Shown: positions 1 to 8,154 of the stretch, piece after piece
Layout of the letters: every line of letters begins with the position of its first letter
Position numbering within the stretch: the stretch's first letter is position 1
NCBI RefSeq assembly: GCF_001510655.1
Contig: NZ_LMVC01000002.1
Span: 718,390-782,389 of the forward strand
Source: Fictibacillus sp. FJAT-27399
GTDB lineage: Bacteria > Bacillota > Bacilli > Bacillales > Fictibacillaceae
Length of the DNA: 64,000 nt
Direction of reading: 5' to 3'
The notes under the pieces: model-generated
The model's database searches: none
The model's input: the letters and a program-made list of their open reading frames with translations, nothing else
Told to the model about the DNA's origin: nothing
Translations under genes and position numbers: made by a program

Positions 1-27
1 CTTGCACCAAAAAGTAGGCGTTCACGC

Positions 28-106
28 CGGTAAGGCTCACCGCACGCCCCGCGGAAAGCGAGCAGCCTGGAACGGAAATCAACAGCTTACAGACTTCTTG
101 GACAGC
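28..106. repeat. GC-rich dispersed intergenic repeat fragment
   Basis: This GC-rich stretch in an AT-rich setting contains the strings cgcacgccccgcggaaagcg and cctggaacggaaatcaac. Such strings recur between genes in many Bacillus genomes (recalled, not searched). It is followed by a T run near 110-116 that may end transcription from the left. There is no open coding frame of note. Confidence 0.4.
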
Positions 107-131
107 CCCTTTTTTAAATAGGATATTTAAG

Positions 132-169
132 TTGACACTTAATTAAGTCAATGCTAAATTATATGTATG
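132..169 (+). promoter_or_regulatory. arsR promoter with palindromic operator
   Basis: A perfect -35 TTGACA (132-137) is followed by a 17-bp spacer and the -10 hexamer TAAATT (155-160). The spacer begins with the 12-bp palindrome ACTTAATTAAGT (137-148), well placed as an ArsR operator. The expected start of transcription, about 7 nt after the -10, falls on the ATG at 167. No Shine-Dalgarno sequence precedes that ATG, so the mRNA may be leaderless. Confidence 0.65.
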
Positions 170-481
170 ATTGAAAAAGCGATTCATTCATTATCCGTAC
201 CTACACGTCGTGCCATATTAGATGTATTGAGAGGTCGAGAGTTGGCTTCTAGTGACATTGCTTCACACTTTGAGTTATCAGCGCCTGCAATATCTCAGCA
301 TTTGAAAGTGCTGCATGACTCAGGCATGGTGGTTGTCCGCAAATCAGGAACTAAACGTTATTATCGAATCAGAAGGGAAGGTTTCGCAGATTTAAAAGAA
401 TTCGTAGATCAGTTCTGGGACAATAGCCTGTTCGCCTTGAAGGTAGCAGCTGAAGAGGAAGAAAGGAGAAAACATGAGTAA
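167..481 (+). CDS. ArsR-family winged-helix transcriptional repressor
   Basis: A 104-residue DNA-binding protein of usual ArsR length. The segment from about residue 10 to 75 fits the ArsR winged helix: PTRRAILDVL at the start, a recognition helix around SAPAISQHLKVLHDSG, then a wing ending KRYYRI. No metal-binding Cys cluster is visible, so it belongs with the non-metal ArsR proteins often paired with SRPBCC proteins. Its 3' end overlaps the next start by 8 nt, so the two are probably translationally coupled. It is probably autoregulated through the palindrome inside its promoter. The inducing signal is unknown. Confidence 0.88.
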   Translation: MIEKAIHSLSVPTRRAILDVLRGRELASSDIASHFELSAPAISQHLKVLHDSGMVVVRKSGTKRYYRIRREGFADLKEFVDQFWDNSLFALKVAAEEEERRKHE

Positions 482-923
482 GCCTACCGAAAATCTTAGA
501 AAAGAAATTTGGATTGATTGTAGTCCTAGTACGTTATTCACTTTTTTTACAGATCCCGACAAAATGAACCGGTGGATGGGAAGACATGTATTGCTGGAGC
601 CAAAAATCGGAGGGAAGTACTGGATTGACATAAACGGTGAAAACGTCGCTACTGGTGAGTACAAAGAGCTCATTCCAAATGAAAAGGTTGTACTTACTTG
701 GGGATGGAAAGATTCTGAGGTAATGCCCCCCGGATCAACGACGGTTGAATTTTTGTTGAAACCACAATATCAGGGTACTCTTTTAATATTAAATCATTAT
801 GACATCCCTGTTGAAAAAGTACCCACTAATCAAAAAGGATGGACTCATTATATTGACCGTATCAAACATTTAGGAGAAGGAAATGATCTCGGAGCAGATC
901 CTTGGTCAGTACAAGGTAAATAA
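474..923 (+). CDS. SRPBCC (AHSA1/START-like) domain protein
   Basis: A 149-residue protein with the Aha1/SRPBCC hydrophobic-pocket fold. It starts with a helix-strand region (KEIWIDCSPSTLFTFFTDP). The typical block GGKYWIDINGENVATGEY and the phrase PNEKVVLTWGW follow. The start has GAAAGGAG at good spacing and overlaps the arsR stop. Proteins of this family bind small hydrophobic ligands or act as stress proteins; no catalytic assignment is possible here. It forms a three-gene operon with arsR and the following paralogue. Confidence 0.82.
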   Translation: MSKPTENLRKEIWIDCSPSTLFTFFTDPDKMNRWMGRHVLLEPKIGGKYWIDINGENVATGEYKELIPNEKVVLTWGWKDSEVMPPGSTTVEFLLKPQYQGTLLILNHYDIPVEKVPTNQKGWTHYIDRIKHLGEGNDLGADPWSVQGK

Positions 924-937
924 AGGGAGGGAAAATT

Positions 938-1327
938 ATGTCTACAACTATTCAAGAAAAAATCAAATTTAACACCACTCCAGAAAGACTATATCAAGCG
1001 CTAACGGATTCCAAGAAGTTCAGCGATTTAACTGGTGCACCTGCAGAAATTCATTCTGAAGAAGGAGGATCTTTTTCCTGTTTCGGTGGAATGATTGCGG
1101 GAAGAATGATTGAGCTCATTCCTAATAAACGAATTGTTCAAGCATGGCGTGCAGGAAACTGGGATTCAGGAGTTTATTCAATAGTGAATTTCGAATTGTT
1201 TTCAGAAGGAGAAAATACTTTATTATACTTCAATCATATCGGTTTTCCTGAAGGACAAGGGGAGCACTTGAAGCAAGGATGGGAAGAAAATTACTGGAAA
1301 CCATTAAAAAAATATGTAAGTGAATAA
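938..1327 (+). CDS. SRPBCC domain protein, paralogue of preceding gene
   Basis: A 129-residue SRPBCC protein beginning 14 nt after the previous gene behind AGGGAGGG. It shares the Aha1-like layout: IKFNTTPERLYQALTDSKKF at the N-terminus, a GGSFSCFGG strand pair, IELIPNKRIVQAWR, and a C-terminal helix GEHLKQGWEENYW. The parallel phrases in the two neighbours (LIPNEKVVLTW and LIPNKRIVQAW) point to an old tandem duplication. It is probably controlled by the upstream ArsR. Its function is unknown beyond the fold. Confidence 0.82.
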   Translation: MSTTIQEKIKFNTTPERLYQALTDSKKFSDLTGAPAEIHSEEGGSFSCFGGMIAGRMIELIPNKRIVQAWRAGNWDSGVYSIVNFELFSEGENTLLYFNHIGFPEGQGEHLKQGWEENYWKPLKKYVSE

Positions 1328-1333
1328 GAAGTA

Positions 1334-1371
1334 GAGAAAGAGGGAGAACTCCATGTCTTTCTCTTTTTTTT
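1334..1371 (+). terminator. Intrinsic terminator of the arsR operon
   Basis: GAGAAAG and CTTTCTC form a stem around a 16-nt loop, followed by a run of eight T residues, directly after the last SRPBCC gene. Confidence 0.7.
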
Positions 1372-1424
1372 CATTTGGATTGCCTAAAAGACATTTCACT
1401 TTATTAAACAAAAAACAGAAACTA

Positions 1425-1931
1425 TTACTGAATATGGGTGTTTTCTAACACTAGTACCTTTTCTTGGGTAGAATGAGCCTTTTCTTTTGTATGATGAACT
1501 AATCTTATAATTTCACCCTGAGCCTGCTTGGCACCCTTTACTAATAAGGGAACACCCAATGAATCGATTTTTAGCCTTCTAGATAATAAGCCTCCAATTG
1601 TCATGGATAATGGTACCGTTGGTGATGTATTCGAAAAAATAATCTTTTCATTACTATTAAATTTTTCCTGTAACAATAAACTTAAATTTTTGAGGCTTGG
1701 AACTAAAACTTTTGAATTTCCTCGACCAATTGTATAAACTGAATCTCCGTCTTCATCAATACCATGAAATATAATTTTACCCATATCTGATGTATTAAGT
1801 TTATTAAAATATCTGACGCTTAAGATATCTTCGGTTGTAAGAGGTTTGTTACTTTGTAATTCTTTTAAGTGATAGGCAGCAGCTAAAGAAGTAGTATGCG
1901 TTCCACCATAGTCATTATAAATATAAATCAT
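1425..1931 (-). CDS. DUF3189 family protein
   Basis: A 168-residue cytoplasmic protein. Its N-terminus MIYIYNDYGGTHTT is the hallmark of DUF3189, seen in several sporeformers and of unknown function. The start is set by GGAGGAAAAC directly before the ATG. A longer in-frame extension to 1997 exists but lacks a ribosome site and the family homology starts only here. Later phrases such as KIIFHGIDEDGDSVYTIGRG and the C-terminal LVHHTKEKAHSTQEK are also typical as I recall them. It stands alone, without close co-directional neighbours. Confidence 0.75.
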   Translation of the reverse strand: MIYIYNDYGGTHTTSLAAAYHLKELQSNKPLTTEDILSVRYFNKLNTSDMGKIIFHGIDEDGDSVYTIGRGNSKVLVPSLKNLSLLLQEKFNSNEKIIFSNTSPTVPLSMTIGGLLSRRLKIDSLGVPLLVKGAKQAQGEIIRLVHHTKEKAHSTQEKVLVLENTHIQ

Positions 1932-2177
1932 GTTTTCCTCCATCATCAGTAACGACTTGAGTATTTCTTTATTTTTAGCTATCCATAAAGAAATCATACT
2001 TAATGAGTACAGGGGTAGATGATTAGAAAGAAGATAGTGGGGTGACGATAAAAACCATCTATAAATATTTCAGGTAATTTTAAAACATGAAGGAAAGATA
2101 ATTTTATTGATTCCCAGCGCCCTATAGACTGTCCTAATTAATATCTGCAATCTCTACTGAGAAATCCCTTTGGTTCA

Positions 2178-2260
2178 AGCATAGATAAAAATAATTGTAA
2201 ATCCTCCGATCAATCCTCCGTGTATAGCAATACCTCCAAACATTGAAAAAATAAAGCTAT
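2178..2260 (-). pseudogene. lgt: Remnant of prolipoprotein diacylglyceryl transferase (lgt)
   Basis: Read on the minus strand, one frame gives FSMFGGIAIHGGLIGGFTII. This matches the conserved Lgt membrane segment GGIAIHGGLIGG. Only about 27 codons survive; no start, no other Lgt motifs and no remaining length. A working lgt must lie elsewhere. The rest of the 1998-2503 interval shows no intact gene. Confidence 0.5.
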
Positions 2261-2503
2261 AAATTGAGAACTCACAAAAAAAACAAATATCTAAAAAAAA
2301 AAGCCTATTTTAAGGCTTCTTTTTGTGCTGTTATCCTTTTGGCTACAAACTCTTCTGGTATCTCTAAATTATTAATTTTTTCCTGTCATCAGTATGACCT
2401 AAACCGCTGTAAATTTTTGCTCTTTTTGAAAAAAGTAATAATCACTTCAGAAGATTGATTGTCAAAAGATTAATAACGCTTTCTACATCGAAATATTGAC
2501 CTT

Positions 2504-3415
2504 TTAAAATGGCTGCCATACAATTGTTTTTGCTTGATTGTATCGTTGCTCCACTTCTCTCCAATCCACGATTTTCCACCAATTATCAATATATTTAGCT
2601 CGTTCATTTTTATATTGCAGGTAGTAGGCATGTTCCCAAACATCTAGAACAAGCAACGGAATAACATCCCATTGAGTCAGATTCTGATGCTTTTCAGCAG
2701 TTAAAATCTCTAAACGATGGGATCGGGGGGCCCAAACGAGAATCGCCCAACCAACAGCTTCAACATTTTTTGCTGCTTCGGAGAATTGCTTTTTAAATTT
2801 TTCAAAGCTTCCAAATGTGTTATATATAGCTCTACTTAGATGTTCTGATGGTATACCCCCGCCATGCGGGCTCATAATACTCCAGAAAATTGTGTGTAAA
2901 TAGTGACCGGAACCGTGAAACGCTGCTTCTCTTTCCCAATGCTTAATCAAATGAAAGTCTCCATTTTCACGTGCTTTTTGCATTTCTAATTCTGCTTTAT
3001 TAAGTCCATCTACATAGCTTTGATGATGTTTATCATGATGTAATCTCATGATTTCTTCTGAAATGACAGGCTCTAAACCATTATATGGATAAGGAAGAGG
3101 AGGTAATCGATGTCCCCCAATTGGGACGACTTGAATTCTTTCATCTTCGTTATGACCGGATAACGGTTCAGCTCGGTTTAAGAAGCCATTAAGGTTATCA
3201 TATAAGGAGGCTGCTTTCTTACTTAATTCATGATGATCATGTATGCGGTTTTCCATTTCTATCTCATTTTTTAATAATAAGAAGGTGTCTTCCCATTGTT
3301 GAAGAATAGGATTTTCGATATTTATTAACTGTTCTCGAACTGATTCCCAAGTTATTTTGATATCTTCACACCATTTCAATAATGACTCTCGATACGTTTT
3401 TTCATTTATATGCAA
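2504..3415 (-). CDS. sodF: Fe/Mn superoxide dismutase with N-terminal extension (SodF type)
   Basis: A 303-residue enzyme that converts superoxide to hydrogen peroxide and oxygen. The C-terminal 200 residues are the Fe/Mn SOD core. Metal ligands are visible as His in LHHDKHHQSYVDGLN, His in GSGHYLHTIFW, and Asp/His in DVWEHAYYLQY. The first ~95 residues are a helical extension, as in B. subtilis SodF (about 280 aa), and distinguish it from the shorter SodA. The start is TTG, chosen because AGGAGG lies 8 nt upstream. Monocistronic, probably cytosolic. Confidence 0.88.
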   Translation of the reverse strand: MHINEKTYRESLLKWCEDIKITWESVREQLINIENPILQQWEDTFLLLKNEIEMENRIHDHHELSKKAASLYDNLNGFLNRAEPLSGHNEDERIQVVPIGGHRLPPLPYPYNGLEPVISEEIMRLHHDKHHQSYVDGLNKAELEMQKARENGDFHLIKHWEREAAFHGSGHYLHTIFWSIMSPHGGGIPSEHLSRAIYNTFGSFEKFKKQFSEAAKNVEAVGWAILVWAPRSHRLEILTAEKHQNLTQWDVIPLLVLDVWEHAYYLQYKNERAKYIDNWWKIVDWREVEQRYNQAKTIVWQPF

Positions 3416-3565
3416 TTGTTTCGCCTCCTAGGTAACCTGTCACTAACAAGATATGAGTAATTACCGTAAAAATTCACAGAGAAACATTAATAGGGAGTCA
3501 CTGAGCCAGCACAGCCTTTCCTTTTTGTCTCTCTTTTAATTTCGGTAGTTACTAAGTGAACAAGC

Positions 3566-3606
3566 AAAACCCTGAAATTGACCAAATAAGGTCAAATTCA
3601 GGGTTT
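3566..3606. terminator. Long hairpin, probable terminator
   Basis: An inverted repeat pairs AACCCTGAAATTGACC with GGTCAAATTCAGGGTT around the loop AAATAA, with one mismatch. It lies upstream of the sod gene. T-rich tails are poor, so the direction is unclear. Confidence 0.5.
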
Positions 3607-3708
3607 CTGAAATACACAAGGAATGAAAGTCGAAAGGGCGGTTTTCCATTTTATTTAGGTTTTCTCCCATTATCTAATGTCATTTGTCAATTTGGTGACA
3701 TAATTTAT

Positions 3709-3996
3709 GAGAAGAAGCAAATCTTGCTACAAAAAAACAAAAGGAAGAGCAAAGAGAATTGATGAAAAATTATGTGATTTATACTGAACAAGGGTATGTG
3801 AAATATGCTCAGATTACAGATAACGAGGGACATGTCGCAGTATGGAAGGCTCTTTATACGAGTAACCTGAAGTATAAGTATATACCGAAGAAAGTTACAA
3901 GGAAGATAAAACCGACTGGGAAACATTCTTGAACACAAAGGAAGATGAGGGTTTTTCTTTTGTGGAAATCGAATTTAAAATTAGGCTGTTTTCGTA
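3709..3996 (+). pseudogene. Frameshifted fragment of an unknown protein
   Basis: An open frame without a proper start reads KKQKEEQRELMKNYVIYTEQ, then VKYAQITDNEGHVAVWKALY. It then needs a frame change near 3880 to continue as SYKEDKTDWETFLNTKEDEG and SFVEIEFKI. The amino acid texture is that of a real protein in both frames, so this is a decayed 3' part of a gene. I do not recognise the family. The 56-codon piece from the ATG at 3762 is unlikely to be translated on its own. Confidence 0.45.
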
Positions 3997-4011
3997 AAGT
4001 TTGTTGCTAAC

Positions 4012-5565
4012 CTACTTGATTGTGATCCGAGTCCCATCAAACTTAGTAAATGAGAAACCAGTGAATTTCTCATGGTAGGTCGCGCTATAGTCCCTAAGAA
4101 TGCTGATTGCGACAGCTTCCCCAAGCTTTATCCCCTCGATCCCATCTGAACGCCAATGGACGCCGGCTGTGTTGCGGCCTAGAGAGATATTGGCGGCAAG
4201 TTTATTCAATTCCCCGCCTATGGTCAATGGTTTTCCTGAATAAGGAAGCAATGAGAGGCCATCCCAACTGGCGGTGACTGGATTTGGAATTTTAAATGAT
4301 TCTTTAAAGAATGCTTTGAGAACGGTGGCTCCGGCCCCAACGATGGCTGCGTGGCCTGCTGGATAAGCCGGATGAATGGGGCAGCCTTCCGGATAGGCCA
4401 TAGGAAGCAAGTAGCTGCGGAACTGGCTGAACACTTTTGAAATGACCTGGGAATGGAGGAGTTCTGAGTTTATCGGGTAGCTTGCGGCACCCATCAAATG
4501 GTTGTGGACGCGTCCTCCGAACTCCTCGGGACGGAGTCTGCGGTGGACAAGATACTTTTGGAACCAAGCGGCCTCAAGTGCTGCCCGCGCCACTTTAGTA
4601 ACTAAATCCAGAATATGCGGGGCGCCGAAGGTAATAAAACCATCCTGGGTTTCTGATTTAAGGTAGGGATTGTATATATCCAATGCTTCCCTGCCGAAAC
4701 TGAGCAGAACTAAACAAGCGGAAAGCGGACCCTGGAAGGAAAAGTCCTGATGAACATATTCACCCAGATCCCTTCCATTGCGGATATAGCGGGGTGTGGG
4801 GTCGAATAACGGTGCAGCAGGAGTTGAGCCGTTCTGGATCTTCAGCCATTGATCATAGGATGTCATATGATCAGACCCCGCCAAGGTTGTACGATAACGC
4901 TGAACGATTGTTGTCCCGCCATAGGGGACGTTTTTCAAAAGAAATTGCGAAATATAGGGACCTGTTAGGTCACCAGGTGTAATCCCGCGAAATAGCGTAC
5001 TCGTTGTGACTTTGCCGCCGGTTTTTGGCCCGCGAAAATCAGTGAATGACGATAACTCTGAAGCTGCCTCAATGGTCAGTGGATTGGTGCGGTACTCATG
5101 AAAAGACACATCGCGGGTCAGCGCCTGCCAATATAGTTCAGCCATCTCACCAGCCGCCCAAGCACTTTTGAAGGAAGGAGGAACAGCAATATCCAAGTTG
5201 TGGCAATCCGTTCCCGCAAGATCAAATACATATGCGGCTTGAGGATTTGCAATCTTGACGTCACCGCCGAGAGGAATGGATTCTAAATGGTCTTTGTTAC
5301 CGGTTTTTAGAGCCTTAATTAGTTGGTTATAGGCCTGAAGGTCAACCTCGCCAAGGGAATTATGTGGCAGCCCCTTAGAAAAGCTGGCAATTTTAGTTGG
5401 ATACAATTGTTCGTCACCATTACATGGATGTTCAGTAAGGGGAAGCTCCATTTGTGAACATGCTGCCTTATGACGAATACGAAATGCTTTCTCACTGCGC
5501 TTTTGTCCATTTAAAGGTCCGATTAAACACTTTTTTTTATTATTGGACTTGTTTCTTTTTGCCAT
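4012..5565 (-). CDS. Vanadium-dependent haloperoxidase / PAP2-like protein
   Basis: A 517-residue protein with the C-terminal acid-phosphatase-type active site shared by vanadium haloperoxidases. The segment HPAYPAGHAAIVGAGATVL carries one conserved His. SLGRNTAGVHWRSDGIEG carries the Arg and final His that bind the oxyanion. The Lys/Arg-rich start and lack of a signal peptide suggest an intracellular or spore-associated protein. The start at 5565 has AAAGGTGAT in front; a 38-residue upstream extension lacks a ribosome site. Halogenating activity is not proven by these motifs alone. It stands alone. Confidence 0.8.
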   Translation of the reverse strand: MAKRNKSNNKKKCLIGPLNGQKRSEKAFRIRHKAACSQMELPLTEHPCNGDEQLYPTKIASFSKGLPHNSLGEVDLQAYNQLIKALKTGNKDHLESIPLGGDVKIANPQAAYVFDLAGTDCHNLDIAVPPSFKSAWAAGEMAELYWQALTRDVSFHEYRTNPLTIEAASELSSFTDFRGPKTGGKVTTSTLFRGITPGDLTGPYISQFLLKNVPYGGTTIVQRYRTTLAGSDHMTSYDQWLKIQNGSTPAAPLFDPTPRYIRNGRDLGEYVHQDFSFQGPLSACLVLLSFGREALDIYNPYLKSETQDGFITFGAPHILDLVTKVARAALEAAWFQKYLVHRRLRPEEFGGRVHNHLMGAASYPINSELLHSQVISKVFSQFRSYLLPMAYPEGCPIHPAYPAGHAAIVGAGATVLKAFFKESFKIPNPVTASWDGLSLLPYSGKPLTIGGELNKLAANISLGRNTAGVHWRSDGIEGIKLGEAVAISILRDYSATYHEKFTGFSFTKFDGTRITIK

Positions 5566-5699
5566 CTTATCACCTTTTTTATTTATCATGTTACTAGATA
5601 GAAATCCTACTTTCTCGATGTCCCTATCTGATGATTTGGCCATCCTGATTTCCTGCTTCAATCCATTCATACTATTCATTTTTATTTTAAAAGTATAGG

Positions 5700-5888
5700 T
5701 TGTTCACCAATATGAATTACCTAATTATTCATTATTTCTACAAGAGTAGTTTTAGTAAAAATCAATATGTACTTGAAATCACTGCAAAAATAGATTTGGA
5801 AAATGAACATTACCTTGATATATTTGTGGAAAAAGAGGACAAGGTTATGTGGTTATGTACCCCTGACTTGGAAGAGAGGTTTGTTTAA
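5700..5888 (+). CDS. Doubtful small ORF or gene remnant
   Basis: A 62-codon frame, divergent from the haloperoxidase gene. The part KNQYVLEITAKIDLENEHYL, then EKEDKVMWLCTPDLEE, has protein-like composition, and similar sense continues after the stop. This suggests the end or middle of a decayed gene. There is no ribosome site before the ATG and no recognised family. Confidence 0.25.
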   Translation: MFTNMNYLIIHYFYKSSFSKNQYVLEITAKIDLENEHYLDIFVEKEDKVMWLCTPDLEERFV

Positions 5889-6051
5889 GCAGATCAAGTG
5901 ATGCTTAAGGAGATTTTTGTGCTTACTACAGAAGAAAAATGAAAAATAATAAATTAGCAATGATTGAACTTTAATATATCTCCCTCGAAATAGTGATAGA
6001 TTTTTTTTAGAAATATGTCAAGATAGGGAAGGAATATGAAATATATGCTGA

Positions 6052-6882
6052 GTGGTGAAAAAGATGACTTATAAACAAATTAAATGGTTAATTTTAATGC
6101 TGCCTACTGTATCTATAGGAATATGGGAGTATTTAAGACATACCTTGCTAATGCCTTATATATCGATGGAAACAGGTAATTTTTTATCTCCATTGATTGT
6201 TTTTGGGGTCACCATAATTTTCCTATTGAAACTTTTTAATATGCTGGAAAAGATTCAAGCGGAATTAAATGAAGAGCGATCTCAAAAAGGAGCTTTGCAG
6301 GAGAGGGCTAAGATTTCAAGAGAACTTCATGATGGAATCGCACAATCACTATTTCTATTATCTATTAAGATAAATAAAATAGGCAAACAGGCTAATCTGG
6401 ATAACAATCCTCATTTCATCAAAATGAAAAAAACACTTCAACATATCCATGAGGATACTAGACAAGCTATTAACAATTTACGTGTGCCACCTGTAGAATC
6501 AAACTTTAATTGGACAGATACGTTATTAAATCATATCCAAAGTATGGAAAAAGAACATCAATTCAAAGTTCAAATGACTTGGGAGATTGGAGAATCTTTG
6601 TTTTCAACGAAAGATAAGGTTGAGTTATATGCTTGCATAAAAGAAGCACTGATAAACGTTGTTAAACATGCAAGGACTAATCAAGTTTGGATTGATGCCC
6701 ATGAAACAAAAACGGGGTGGACCTGCATCATAAAGAATAAAACAGACCAACAATCCTTAGTTAACAGCCATAAGGGTTATGGGTTGCAAATATTAAAAGA
6801 CAGAGCCAAGGCGATGGGAAGCGATCTAAGTATTCATGTCCAGGATGGAGAAATGCTCATTGCTTTTGTAAAGGAGATATAG
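6052..6882 (+). CDS. Sensor histidine kinase, NarL/LiaS-type (HisKA_3)
   Basis: A 276-residue membrane kinase. Two hydrophobic segments (about residues 10-28 and 42-62) anchor it with almost no extracellular loop, so it may sense membrane state or a partner protein. The dimerisation/phosphoacceptor motif RAKISRELHDGIAQSLF has the conserved His. The HATPase part shows the N box (CIKEALINVVKHA) and G box (HKGYGLQILKDRAKAMG). The start may be the GTG listed or the ATG 12 nt later; neither has a strong ribosome site. It is followed 3 nt later by its response regulator. Confidence 0.87.
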   Translation: MVKKMTYKQIKWLILMLPTVSIGIWEYLRHTLLMPYISMETGNFLSPLIVFGVTIIFLLKLFNMLEKIQAELNEERSQKGALQERAKISRELHDGIAQSLFLLSIKINKIGKQANLDNNPHFIKMKKTLQHIHEDTRQAINNLRVPPVESNFNWTDTLLNHIQSMEKEHQFKVQMTWEIGESLFSTKDKVELYACIKEALINVVKHARTNQVWIDAHETKTGWTCIIKNKTDQQSLVNSHKGYGLQILKDRAKAMGSDLSIHVQDGEMLIAFVKEI

Positions 6883-6885
6883 ATT

Positions 6886-7527
6886 ATGCAAGAACCCATT
6901 CGTCTTTTGTTGGTGGACGATCACCAACATGCAAGAGAAGGAATCCAAGAACTTCTAGAGGAATATGAAGAGTTTCAAATTATCGGTGAAGCAACAAATG
7001 GCTCAGAAGCGATTGAATTAGCTGCTGAACTGCAACCGGACTTAATCTTGATGGACATTCGGATGCCAGTATTGGATGGTCTGGAAGCTACTAAAATCAT
7101 AAAATTTAAATACCCAACGATAAAAATCGTTATTATGACAGTTTCAGATGATATTACCGATTTATTTGAAGCGGTCAAACGAGGCGCGCAAGGTTATTTA
7201 TTAAAAAACTTAAATTCAAATGAATGGTACAGTTACTTGCGTGCTTTTGCTGTAGATGAAGCACCCATGTCACAAAATATGGCATTTCGAATTCTGGAAG
7301 AATTCACACAGAGCAAAAAACAAATAGAACAAACTCCTTTATCCGAGCGTGAAAAAGAAGTTTTACAACTGGTTGCCCAGGGTAAATCAAACCGTGACAT
7401 CGCTGAAACTATCTTTATTTCAGAGCATACGGTGAAAAGCCATCTAAAGAACATTCTAAGCAAGCTTCATCTGGATAACCGTGTTCAATTGACTAGTTAT
7501 GCTTACAGCAAAGGGTGGATTGAATAA
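6886..7527 (+). CDS. Response regulator, NarL/FixJ family
   Basis: A 213-residue transcription factor with an N-terminal receiver domain. Acidic pocket residues are in LLLVDDHQHA, the phosphoacceptor Asp is in LILMDIRMPVLDG, and the switch Lys is in RGAQGYLLKN. The C-terminal LuxR-type helix-turn-helix reads PLSEREKEVLQLVAQGKSNR and is followed by ISEHTVKSHLKNILSKL. It is the partner of the kinase just upstream. Likely targets are the adjacent envelope and metal genes, but no binding site can be named. Confidence 0.88.
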   Translation: MQEPIRLLLVDDHQHAREGIQELLEEYEEFQIIGEATNGSEAIELAAELQPDLILMDIRMPVLDGLEATKIIKFKYPTIKIVIMTVSDDITDLFEAVKRGAQGYLLKNLNSNEWYSYLRAFAVDEAPMSQNMAFRILEEFTQSKKQIEQTPLSEREKEVLQLVAQGKSNRDIAETIFISEHTVKSHLKNILSKLHLDNRVQLTSYAYSKGWIE

Positions 7528-7604
7528 CATAAAAATGATTAATAAAGTCATATTGAATGCTGAAAATTCCTGGAAAAAAAGTCTGAAAAAAAGTCGCTTA
7601 ACTA

Positions 7605-7701
7605 ATGAAGAAAAATATGGATCAGTGGATTTACTACCTACATGCTGTTAAGTGCATGTTCACTTCATACAAAACATGAAAATCATCATGAACATAAATA
7701 A
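7605..7701 (+). pseudogene. Tiny frameshifted lipoprotein remnant
   Basis: The ATG frame begins MKKNMDQWIYYLHA. A frame change within the first codons instead gives MKK then IWISGFTTYMLLSACSLH, followed by the His-rich KHENHHEHK and a stop. The second reading is a lipoprotein signal with lipobox LSAC plus a metal-binding-like tail. It resembles the His-rich lipoprotein at 12698 in style. It is too short to be functional. Confidence 0.3.
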
Positions 7702-7705
7702 TAGT

Positions 7706-7736
7706 AAAAAAATCAGACAAGTGTCTGATTTTTTTA
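7706..7736. terminator. Bidirectional terminator
   Basis: AAAATCAGACA and TGTCTGATTTTTTT form a near-perfect stem with A and T tracts on both sides. It lies between the two-component operon remnant and the end of the convergent FixH-like gene. Confidence 0.75.
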
Positions 7737-8147
7737 TTTAATCGTAAACTGTTTTTGCGGCATCGTGTGCATATCTCTGGCTGTAACATGAGAAATCACA
7801 TGATAGTTGCCAGCCTTACTATATGTACTTTGAATAGAATAGACTCCCTTTTTTGCTTTCTCCACCTTAACCTTTTTATGTTTTCGATTCCCGTCTTTCC
7901 AAATTTCAAATTGAACATCATCTGCATCATTTACAGCATGACCGTTTTGTGTGACCTTGGCCTGGATTCTGAAAGGTTTATTTGTCTTTGGCTGATTGGG
8001 ATCAATATTAATTTTAACCTGAACAGGCATTAGTGAATTTTCACTTTCACTTGTAGATTGCTGGTGGGTTTGATGTTTAGGATTTCCACAGGCCGTTAAT
8101 ACAAGGATTGAACTTAGAAAAAGTACAAGTTTAGATTTGAGTTGCAT
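7734..8147 (-). CDS. FixH/YtkA-like lipoprotein
   Basis: A 137-residue exported lipoprotein. The signal MQLKSKLVLFLSSILVLTACG ends in lipobox LTAC. After a short linker the chain has a beta-rich YtkA/FixH-like domain (VKINIDPNQPKTNKPFRIQA, then QNGHAVNDADDVQFEIW, and YHVISHVTARDMHTM). Related domains occur in copper-handling and cytochrome oxidase assembly proteins. The His/Met-containing end (HVTARDMHTMPQ) would fit metal binding. It lies 7 nt after the sco gene on the same strand, so the two form an operon. Confidence 0.75.
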   Translation of the reverse strand: MQLKSKLVLFLSSILVLTACGNPKHQTHQQSTSESENSLMPVQVKINIDPNQPKTNKPFRIQAKVTQNGHAVNDADDVQFEIWKDGNRKHKKVKVEKAKKGVYSIQSTYSKAGNYHVISHVTARDMHTMPQKQFTIK

Positions 8148-8154
8148 GTCAATT

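Noticed and set aside
2264-2458. 64-codon plus-strand ORF
   Set aside because: No ribosome site, low-complexity Lys start, and the opposite strand reads more like a protein scrap. Not supported.
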